DNA from: Spirochaetaceae bacterium
GTDB taxonomy: Bacteria; Spirochaetota; Spirochaetia; SZUA-6; Bin103
Direction: 5' to 3'
Length of the DNA: 18,331 nt
Assembly (NCBI GenBank): GCA_028820215.1
Contig: JAPPKD010000358.1
Coordinates: forward strand, 1-18,331
The notes below the pieces were generated by a model. That model was not told where the DNA came from, did not search any database, and worked only from the letters and a program-made list of their open reading frames with translations. The number at the start of each line of letters is the position of its first letter. Within the stretch, counting starts at the first letter, position 1. A program made the position numbers and the translations under genes. Shown here in pieces: positions 12,838 through 18,331 of the stretch.

Positions 12838-14481
12838 ATGAAACGAGCACTGGTCATGACATGCGCGGCAGCGCTGCTGCTGGCGCCGGCAACCCTGTGG
12901 GCCGAAGGCCAGGACGAGGGCGCGGCCACAGATGTGACCGAGATGACGTGGATGAGCCGGCACACCGACTCCTACGGCTTCAAGGACATGCAGGAACGCT
13001 TCGGCGTGACGGTCACCAGCAACGGCATCTTCGAGAACGACGGCGAGAGGCGTCAGGCCATGCTGGCCGCCGGCGAGCAGCCGGACTTCGGCAACTGGTG
13101 GGGCAACCCCGTCGAGTTCTACCAGGACGGCGTCACCCGCGCGATTCCCAAGGAGTGGATCCGCGAGTACGCCCCCAACATCGCCAAGATGTACGACGAC
13201 TATCCGCTGGCCTGGAACACCTGGGAGAACCCGGACAACCCGGACGAGCTGCTGGCGCTCAACGGCATCTCGCGAAACACGGACGGCAACCTGACGCTGC
13301 CGTTCTTCCGCTACGACTACGCCACCGAGGCGGGGCTGGAGCTCCCCGGCTATGACGAGGGCAAGGTCTCCCTGGACGTGTACGGCCGGGTCTACTACTA
13401 CGAGTACGACATGACGTGGGATGAGATGGGCGACCTGCTGCGCGGCTACCGCGACGTACAGCCCGGCACCGTCGAGATCCCGCTGGGAGCCTGCAACCTG
13501 ACCTCCTGGTGCCTCAACCAGTGGACGGGGGCCTTCGGCCTGAAGGGCGACGGCACCAATCGCGAGGTGGACGGCACGCTCTATCACTTCCAGACCGACC
13601 CGGGGATGAAGGAGTTCATCAAGGCGTTCGGCGCGTGGTTCGCCGAGGGGCTGATCGACCGCGAACTGCCCACGCTGAACCGCGACAAGTACTGGGAGAA
13701 GGGCCAAGCCGGCCTGTACGGCGTGCAGTCGGAGCCCTACACCAACGCGGGCCAGACCTACGCCATGTACCGGACTCCCAACAACATGGTCCCGGAGGAG
13801 GAGGTCGGGCAGCCCGGCGCCGAGGTCATCGGCATTCCGCCGATCATCGGTCCCGGCGGCGAGCGCGGCGGCCGCGCCTATCAGTCGATCGCCGGCGTCG
13901 GCGGCTACAAGTTCTATGCCGACTCCGACGTATCGGACGCGAAGCTGATCAAGATGCTGGAGATGATGAACTTCTACAGCGGCACCGTGGAGGGATGGGT
14001 CATCTTCCGTAACGGCCTGGAGGGCGTGCACTTCGACTGGGACGGCGAACCGTACCAGTCGTTCGCCCGCAACCGCGCGGAGAGCGACATCCCCGAAGGT
14101 CAGGGGCACGGTGGCATCTCCGGCTACCCGGTGTTCTATCCGTTGGACCGGCTGCACATCATTCAACCCAAGCCCATGGCCGAGTTCCAGAGCACCTATG
14201 CCTTGGTGGACGGCGGTGCGAACGTGTACACCACGCGCGCGTATCGGGACGACTTCTTCGGCGAGACCGAGTACGAAGACCTGCGCCAGCGCTACATGTC
14301 CACGCTGAACACGATGTGGAGCGAGTTCTTCTACAAGGGGATCACCGGCCAGATCGACGTCGACGCCGAGTGGGACGCCTACGTTCAGGCGTGGAACGAT
14401 GCCGGCGGAGCCGACATCGTCGCCGAGCTCGCGAAGGCCCCGATCGTCGACGAGTTCCGTCAGGGACGGCGGGTCTACTGA
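12838..14481 (+). CDS. Periplasmic sugar-binding protein, LplA/YtcQ-like, copy 2
   Basis: The 547-residue protein is a full-length paralogue of the upstream binding protein; by eye roughly four of five residues are identical, with a single extra residue just after the signal peptide (EGAATD against EAAAD). The signal peptide ends L-W-A before EGQDEGA. Differences are spread over the mature protein, for example NLTSWCLNQWTGAFGLKG here against NLTHWCLNQWLGAFGIRG in copy 1, while the central part (MKEFIKAFGAWFAEGLIDRE and onwards) is identical. It has its own promoter region, leader and terminator, so it can be expressed separately. The likely role is to feed the same permease pair with a related ligand, or to act under another condition. 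No lipobox is present. Confidence 0.9.
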   Translation: MKRALVMTCAAALLLAPATLWAEGQDEGAATDVTEMTWMSRHTDSYGFKDMQERFGVTVTSNGIFENDGERRQAMLAAGEQPDFGNWWGNPVEFYQDGVTRAIPKEWIREYAPNIAKMYDDYPLAWNTWENPDNPDELLALNGISRNTDGNLTLPFFRYDYATEAGLELPGYDEGKVSLDVYGRVYYYEYDMTWDEMGDLLRGYRDVQPGTVEIPLGACNLTSWCLNQWTGAFGLKGDGTNREVDGTLYHFQTDPGMKEFIKAFGAWFAEGLIDRELPTLNRDKYWEKGQAGLYGVQSEPYTNAGQTYAMYRTPNNMVPEEEVGQPGAEVIGIPPIIGPGGERGGRAYQSIAGVGGYKFYADSDVSDAKLIKMLEMMNFYSGTVEGWVIFRNGLEGVHFDWDGEPYQSFARNRAESDIPEGQGHGGISGYPVFYPLDRLHIIQPKPMAEFQSTYALVDGGANVYTTRAYRDDFFGETEYEDLRQRYMSTLNTMWSEFFYKGITGQIDVDAEWDAYVQAWNDAGGADIVAELAKAPIVDEFRQGRRVY

Positions 14482-14524
14482 GATCCAGCCGGACTATCGC
14501 AACTCGCGATCCTGAGCGGATCAC

Positions 14525-14559
14525 AGGGGAGCGGCTGTCAGGCCGCTCCCCTTTTCTTT
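14525..14559 (+). terminator. Rho-independent terminator after the second binding-protein gene
   Basis: AGGGGAGCGGC (14525-14535) and GCCGCTCCCCT (14542-14552) form a perfect 11-base-pair stem with a 6-base loop, followed directly by a T-rich tail (TTTTCTTT, counting the last paired T). It ends the importer operon before the vapBC module. Confidence 0.85.
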
Positions 14560-14574
14560 CGTGTCACGATCAGC

Positions 14575-14615
14575 GATGCTATCTTGACAGCATGATTCGA
14601 TAGCATCACGATGCT
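14575..14615 (+). promoter_or_regulatory. vapBC2 promoter with multi-box palindromic operator
   Basis: GATGCTATC (14575-14583) and GATAGCATC (14599-14607) are exact inverted repeats, and a further GATGCT (14610-14615) forms a second palindrome, AGCATC-AC-GATGCT (14602-14615). A TTGACA is at 14584-14589 and TAGCAT (14601-14606) is a possible -10 inside one box. The layout suits cooperative autorepression by a ribbon-helix-helix antitoxin or the VapBC complex. Confidence 0.55.
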
Positions 14616-14619
14616 CGGG

Positions 14620-14892
14620 ATGAGAACGACGGTCACACTGGATGACGACGCGGAGCAACTGATCCGCGACGAGATGCGTCGCACCCAGCGTAGCTTCAAG
14701 GTGACCCTCAACGAAGCGGTCCGCAACGGCCTGAGACGAGTTCCCGAGGATGCCGAAGGCTTCCAGGTGCGCGCTCGCCCCCTCGGGTTGCGCGCCGGCA
14801 TCGACTCCGCTCGTTTGCATGAGCCCGATCAGAACGCGGAGGAGGAGCGGTTCCTCCGTGTCACTCAGCGAGCCCTGCAGTCGGAGCGGTGA
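14620..14892 (+). CDS. vapB: VapB-type ribbon-helix-helix antitoxin (intact module)
   Basis: The product is 90 residues from the ATG at 14620, chosen because MRTTVTLDDD then aligns exactly with the start of the other antitoxin at 4631. An in-frame ATG at 14611 would add three residues. The strand RTTVTLDDD should dimerise and insert into the DNA major groove. Helices follow at about 11-22 (AEQLIRDEMRRT) and 27-40 (KVTLNEAVRNGLRR). The C-terminal part (about 60-90, acidic then LRVTQRALQSER) would wrap the toxin. The stop overlaps the toxin start by four bases (GTGA). Autoregulation through the palindromes just upstream is likely. Confidence 0.85.
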   Translation: MRTTVTLDDDAEQLIRDEMRRTQRSFKVTLNEAVRNGLRRVPEDAEGFQVRARPLGLRAGIDSARLHEPDQNAEEERFLRVTQRALQSER

Positions 14893-15335
14893 TCGTCCCG
14901 GACGTCAATCTCATCCTCTACGCTTACGATCAGGACGGTCCCTTTCACCGGGAGTCGGCGGAGTGGTGGTCGCGGTGTCTGAACGGCGCGGAGGCGGTCG
15001 GCCTGGCGCCGGTCGTGGTCTTCGGGTTCATTCGGCTGTCGACCAGTCCGCGCATCTACGCCGAGCCGCTGTCGTTGGAAGAGTGCGCCGGGATCGTCCG
15101 CAGTTGGCTGCCAGTGCCGGCCACCACGCTGCTGGAACATGACGCTGGCGACATCGACGTCGCGCTCGATCTGCTCGACTCGGCCGGTGCCGGTGGCAAC
15201 CTGACGACCGATGCCCAGATCGGCGCGTTGGCGCTCAGGTACCGGGCCACGGTCCATACCGCGGACACCGACTTCAGCCGCCTGCGGGAAGTTCGCTGGC
15301 GAAATCCCCTCACCGGCCAGCACGGACCGCGATAG
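14889..15335 (+). CDS. vapC: VapC-type PIN-domain ribonuclease toxin
   Basis: The 148-residue PIN-domain protein starts at a GTG overlapping the antitoxin stop. The first catalytic aspartate is D5 in MIVPDVNLILYAY. The C-terminal acidic cluster is D108 (NLTTDAQIGALA) with D126 and D128 (HTADTDFSRL), and the family-typical ending VRWRNPL follows. It probably cleaves RNA (many VapCs cut tRNA or rRNA) when freed from VapB. The central motif reads PVVVFGFIRLSTSPRIY; many relatives have a glutamate just before the G-F-x-R-L element, but here valine stands there, so the second acidic residue is not obvious. Gene length is normal for the family. Confidence 0.9.
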   Translation: MIVPDVNLILYAYDQDGPFHRESAEWWSRCLNGAEAVGLAPVVVFGFIRLSTSPRIYAEPLSLEECAGIVRSWLPVPATTLLEHDAGDIDVALDLLDSAGAGGNLTTDAQIGALALRYRATVHTADTDFSRLREVRWRNPLTGQHGPR

Positions 15336-15362
15336 CCGAGCGCGCCCGACCGCGCGGTGCGC

Positions 15363-16883
15363 TTATGCCAGCACGATCCGGGCGTCGGCCAGCAGCGCCG
15401 GCCGCGTGGCGGCGGCGTCCAGACTCACCTCGATCCGGTTCGCGCCCGGGATGATCGCGTGCGGCTCGACGGCGGCCGTGGCAAGGTCGCCTTCGCCTGC
15501 CTGCAACGCAAGCGTCTGGCCGTTGACCGCGGCGCTGATCTGGCTCGTGTCGGCATTCCAGACACGCAACTCCAACGCCGCCGAGCCTGGCAGCGGCTCC
15601 GCGCGCGGGTCCTCGCCCACCGTCAGGTACTCCGCGACCGGCCGCCCGGGAAAGAGCTGCCGCGGATGCTGCGGCGTGAGGGTCGGCACGCGCAGGTAGC
15701 TCTCGTGCGGAAAGCCGTCGCCGGCCACCCGCGCCACGCCGCGCACGCTTACGAAGTAGCGCCGTTCGGCGCTCCTGATCGTCCCCATCTCCCCGAGCTG
15801 CCGCAGGATGGGGCTGGACGGGTTGAAGAAGTTGTACAGGTACACGCCGTCCGACCCCGCGCGCCAGACGTTGGCGGCGCGCGCCCGGTAGGAGGCGTCG
15901 CTGCCACGCGCCGTGCGGAAGGTGCCGGTCTTGACGTCCGCCGTGCCCGGCTCCTGCACCCGGGACTCGTCAAGCGCCGGGTATACCATGGCGCCGTAGC
16001 GGTGTCCCAGCTCCACGGAGGTCTCCCACGGGTTGAGCTTGAGGTAGCCGGCGGGGATCAGCAGGTCCAGCAGATCATCGGCCAGCCACCGTTCGAGGTC
16101 GAGGCCGATCGCCCGGCAGTAGGGCACGGAATCCGGCAGGCGCGCCGCCACCAGGATCGGCCGGCCGCGGCGCTGGCCGACCTCCTCGGTCATGCGGCGG
16201 ATGCGGCGCACCAGGTCGGTCATCAGGTCGCGCTCCACGCCGCCTGCGGGAAAGCCGCGGGCCGGCTCACGAAAGAAGACCGGATGCCGGTAGAAATCGA
16301 GCTCGACCCCGTCCACGTCGTAGTTGAGGCAGACCTCCTCCACGAACCGGAAGGTCAGCTCGCGCACCTCCGGCTCCGCGAAGTCGACCGCCGACCAGCC
16401 GCCGTAGCGCGGGCGCGTCTCCGGGGTGGCCAGCAGGTACTCCGGGTGGGTCTGCTTGAAGTCGTTGGCCGCGAACATCTCGGCGGAGTAGGCGGCCCCC
16501 TGGCTGTCGTGCGTGTCGTTCATGCGCAGCGACCAGAAGAACTCCCGGCCCTGTTCGTGGATGAAGTCGTTCATCACGCGCAGCGGATCGATGCCGGCCT
16601 CCGCCAGCGCCGCCATCATGTTGCGGTTGTACCAATCACCTTCGACGGTGAAGAGCTGCCCGACCTTGGTCAGGTGCGTGAACATCGTGAAGCCCGAGCA
16701 CCACGTCGCATAGAACACGGTATCCACCTGCGACCCGGCCAACGGGCCGGTGCGGTACTTGAGCAGCTCCTCCTCGGTCGGGGCCTCGATCAGGTAGACC
16801 GGTTCGTTGCCGTCGTTGTTGAGGATGATCCGGCGGCGCCGCCGCTTGAGAGCTTCGCGCTCGGCGCGGAATGCGGCGGTCAT
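15363..16883 (-). CDS. TIM-barrel glycoside-hydrolase-like protein (GHL10/family-10-like)
   Basis: The 506-residue protein starts at an ATG that overlaps the upstream stop as ATGA; longer frames upstream lie inside the aminotransferase gene and are spurious. After a basic N-terminus (KRRRRR, 13-18) comes RIILNNDGNEPVY (18-30), which opens a barrel of the uncharacterised family-10-like glycosylhydrolase type. The motif YDVDGVELDFYRHP (188-201), with E194 and D196 at the end of a barrel strand, is the best catalytic candidate. Later strands include RPILVAARLP, LLIPAGY and DGVYLYNFFNP. The last hundred or so residues look like a beta-sandwich (ALELRVWNADTSQISAAVNG). There is no signal peptide, so it should act in the cytoplasm. 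Substrate unknown. Confidence 0.65.
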   Translation of the reverse strand: MTAAFRAEREALKRRRRRIILNNDGNEPVYLIEAPTEEELLKYRTGPLAGSQVDTVFYATWCSGFTMFTHLTKVGQLFTVEGDWYNRNMMAALAEAGIDPLRVMNDFIHEQGREFFWSLRMNDTHDSQGAAYSAEMFAANDFKQTHPEYLLATPETRPRYGGWSAVDFAEPEVRELTFRFVEEVCLNYDVDGVELDFYRHPVFFREPARGFPAGGVERDLMTDLVRRIRRMTEEVGQRRGRPILVAARLPDSVPYCRAIGLDLERWLADDLLDLLIPAGYLKLNPWETSVELGHRYGAMVYPALDESRVQEPGTADVKTGTFRTARGSDASYRARAANVWRAGSDGVYLYNFFNPSSPILRQLGEMGTIRSAERRYFVSVRGVARVAGDGFPHESYLRVPTLTPQHPRQLFPGRPVAEYLTVGEDPRAEPLPGSAALELRVWNADTSQISAAVNGQTLALQAGEGDLATAAVEPHAIIPGANRIEVSLDAAATRPALLADARIVLA

Positions 16884-18226
16884 CTGCCCGGCTTCAGTCC
16901 GGGCCACATGCCGAAGCCCGGCGGGTTGCCCGTGTCCCCGTCGCGCAGCTCGTCCGCGTGGGTGATCACCTTGCGAAACGCCGTGGCGTAGCGCTCGATC
17001 ACCTCCGGGCGGTCGTGCTTGAACCACGGCACGTGGAAGGTGCGCGCGTGGATGCCCTCCGCCACCGGCAGGTCGTCGGTGGCCTGAGCGTTGGTGGGGG
17101 CTCCTCGCCCGTACACGTCCACGTCGCGGAACAGCGGGTGCAGGTGCAGCGGCATGTTGATGCCGACGCCGAGGCGCCCTACTCCCTCCGCCGCCAGGGC
17201 ATCCAGGAAGCGCGTCAGGGAAAGTCCGCCCAGCTCCTCGGGCGCGTACAGGCCGTGCGGGTTGTACCAGCCGCCCATGGTGCTGCCGGTCGCCTCGTCG
17301 ACGCGGTGTCCGCGGATGCCGGGACAGTCGTCGAGCAGGTCCCAGAACCGGTTCATGGCCGACCTGATCTCGCGCTCGCGATCGTCGTAGTGGCGCAGTT
17401 GCCCGCGCCCGATCGCGGCGTTGAGCTGCTGCATCCGGTACTTGTAGCCGCCCAGCGCGATGCCGGAGGTGCGCACCAGCTCGGGATCGGTGAGCTCACG
17501 CTGGCTGCGCGAATAATGGCCCCAAGCGAGGGCGCGCTCGTACATGCCGCGGTCCTGGGTCACCATGACGCCGCCTTCTCCGGCCGGCAGCGCCTTGCCG
17601 CTCATCACCGACATCGCCGCAACCGCGCCGAAGGTGCCGACCTTGCGCCCCCGGTACAGGGCGCCGTGGGCGTGTGAGACGTCCTCCATCACGGCGATGC
17701 CGCGCGGCTCCGTGATGGCCAGCACCGCGTCCATGTCGGCGGGGTGGCCGCAGTAGTGGACGACGACGACGACCTTCGTGCGCGGCGTCAGGCGGCGCTC
17801 CAGGTCCTCGGGGTCGATGCACAGCGTGACCGGATCGATGTCGGCGAAGCGGACCGTGGCGCCGAGCGACAGCGCCGGCCCGCACGATGCCCAGTAGGTC
17901 GTGCTCTGGCAGACCACCTCGTCCCCCGCGCGCACGCCCAGGGCGTACAGCGCCGCCTGGATGGAGCCGGTTCCGGTGTTGTGGGCCAGCACGTAGTCCA
18001 CTCCCTGCCACTCGGCGAACTCGGCCTCGAACTGCTTGGTGACGTCGAATCCGGACATGCGCCCGGAGTTCAGCACTTCCAGGACGGCCTGTTCGTCTTC
18101 CTCGGTGATGATCGGCCAGGTGAACAGGTCGTCCGGGACGGTCGCCGGGTCAAGTGCAGGCGGACCGCCGAGCAGCGCCGGGCGCTTCGCTACGACGGTA
18201 TCGGTATCAACGGCTGTAGTGGGCAT
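16880..18226 (-). CDS. DegT/DnrJ/EryC1/StrS-type PLP aminotransferase
   Basis: The 448-residue protein has the fold-type I aminotransferase pattern of the DegT/StrS family: HNTGTGSIQAAL (about 82-93) for phosphate binding, GDEVVCQSTTYWAS, the FADIDP strand, VVHYCGHPADMDAV (about 155-168), EDVSHAHGA (181-189) with the PLP-ring aspartate, and SVMSGKALPAGEGG with the Schiff-base Lys at 211. Family members usually transaminate keto-sugars or keto-inositols (for example scyllo-inosose) with Glu or Gln as donor. The ATG at 18226 was chosen because GGAGG stands five bases before it; a longer frame to 18310 lacks support. It is the first gene of a two-gene operon with the hydrolase-like protein. The exact keto substrate is not known. 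Confidence 0.88.
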   Translation of the reverse strand: MPTTAVDTDTVVAKRPALLGGPPALDPATVPDDLFTWPIITEEDEQAVLEVLNSGRMSGFDVTKQFEAEFAEWQGVDYVLAHNTGTGSIQAALYALGVRAGDEVVCQSTTYWASCGPALSLGATVRFADIDPVTLCIDPEDLERRLTPRTKVVVVVHYCGHPADMDAVLAITEPRGIAVMEDVSHAHGALYRGRKVGTFGAVAAMSVMSGKALPAGEGGVMVTQDRGMYERALAWGHYSRSQRELTDPELVRTSGIALGGYKYRMQQLNAAIGRGQLRHYDDREREIRSAMNRFWDLLDDCPGIRGHRVDEATGSTMGGWYNPHGLYAPEELGGLSLTRFLDALAAEGVGRLGVGINMPLHLHPLFRDVDVYGRGAPTNAQATDDLPVAEGIHARTFHVPWFKHDRPEVIERYATAFRKVITHADELRDGDTGNPPGFGMWPGLKPGR

Positions 18227-18231
18227 CGGAA

Positions 18232-18236
18232 CCTCC
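18232..18236 (-). promoter_or_regulatory. Shine-Dalgarno GGAGG deciding the aminotransferase start
   Basis: On the minus strand GGAGG is separated from the ATG at 18226 by five bases (TTCCG). It is one of the few clear ribosome-binding sites in this window and rules out the in-frame ATG further upstream. Confidence 0.7.
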
Positions 18237-18242
18237 GCCGCG

Positions 18243-18271
18243 ATCGTATGACTGCGGCCGGCGACGGGCAA
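18243..18271 (-). promoter_or_regulatory. Candidate promoter of the aminotransferase-hydrolase operon
   Basis: On the minus strand TTGCCC (18266-18271) and TACGAT (18243-18248) are spaced by exactly 17 bases, giving a short leader with the GGAGG site. The match to consensus is only partial. The remaining bases up to 18331 show no gene. Confidence 0.35.
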
Positions 18272-18331
18272 CCGCCCGCATTGACTCATCCAAGATCCAC
18301 TCGAACGCAATCTGATGCCTCATCGAAAGAT

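Larger units (their letters stand above)
10867..14552 (+). repeat. Tandem duplication of a binding-protein transcription unit
   Basis: Unit 1 (about 10867-12643) and unit 2 (about 12777-14552) are collinear. Each has a CGGCG-NNTTGT-CGCCG hairpin, a GCGCC/GGCGC hairpin, AAGGTGG, a binding-protein gene starting ATGAAACGAG, a CCAGCCGGA tag after the stop, and a GGGGAGCGG/CCGYTCCCC terminator hairpin. A block of 170 bases is identical: 11687-11856 in copy 1 and 13603-13772 in copy 2. Confidence 0.8.

Noticed and set aside
12592..14166. A 524-codon minus-strand frame opposite the second binding protein, with a similar one (10937-12472) opposite the first
   Set aside because: They resemble each other only because the genes on the opposite strand are paralogues; their sequences are Val/Ala/Gln/His-rich shadows.
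15340..15355. GCGCG-CCCGAC-CGCGC inverted repeat between the convergent vapC2 and hydrolase-like genes
   Set aside because: The stem is only five pairs of simple GC alternation with no T-run, and is likely by chance in such GC-rich DNA.
16884..17027. Longer start for the hydrolase-like gene
   Set aside because: The extension lies inside the aminotransferase coding region, is low-quality sequence, and the ATGA overlap at 16880-16883 gives a better start.

Overview
The window is GC-rich, densely coded bacterial DNA. No rRNA, tRNA, CRISPR array, transposase or phage gene was recognised. Two solute-binding proteins carry a signal peptide followed by an A-E-G-Q-[GD]-E mature N-terminus, a style I associate with Spirochaetota. 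The adaptor is a lipoprotein, which fits a two-membrane cell. A high-GC spirochaete, perhaps an environmental or host-associated lineage, is therefore my best guess; this is inference, not proof.

Layout. (1) 1-1143: the N-terminal part of an HNH-endonuclease-like protein (minus) and a class I SAM methyltransferase (plus). (2) 1178-3769, minus: a three-gene ABC-2 exporter (ATPase, then two six-helix-type permeases). (3) 3779-4585, minus: a GNAT acetyltransferase, divergent from a vapB antitoxin gene (4631) whose vapC toxin (4876-5004) has an internal deletion. (4) 5014-8879, plus: a periplasmic adaptor lipoprotein and a 946-residue FtsX/MacB-type permease, with no ATPase beside them. (5) 8934-14481, plus: a carbohydrate importer of the LplB/YtcP/LplA type, with two permeases and two tandem, closely related solute-binding proteins; the ATPase is presumably encoded elsewhere. 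(6) 14620-15335, plus: an intact vapBC module. (7) 15363-18226, minus: a two-gene operon of a DegT/StrS-type PLP aminotransferase and a cytoplasmic TIM-barrel glycoside-hydrolase-like protein, translationally coupled by an ATGA overlap.

How the parts may work together. Regions 5 and 7 face each other and could form a catabolic locus: uptake of an oligosaccharide or sugar derivative by the importer, cleavage inside the cell by the hydrolase-like protein, and amino-transfer on a keto-sugar or keto-inositol. The substrate is not readable from sequence. Regions 2 and 4 look like two separate export or envelope systems.

The most interesting non-coding signals are these. The solute-binding-protein unit was duplicated together with its leader and terminator. 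Both copies of the leader keep the same pair of hairpins before an identical ribosome-binding site. The two coding copies share a 170-base identical block, suggesting gene conversion. An inverted repeat sits inside the promoter of the second copy only. Several genes have a -10-like hexamer 5 to 8 bases before the start codon and no Shine-Dalgarno, suggesting leaderless transcripts. The vapB2 promoter holds a multi-box palindromic operator.
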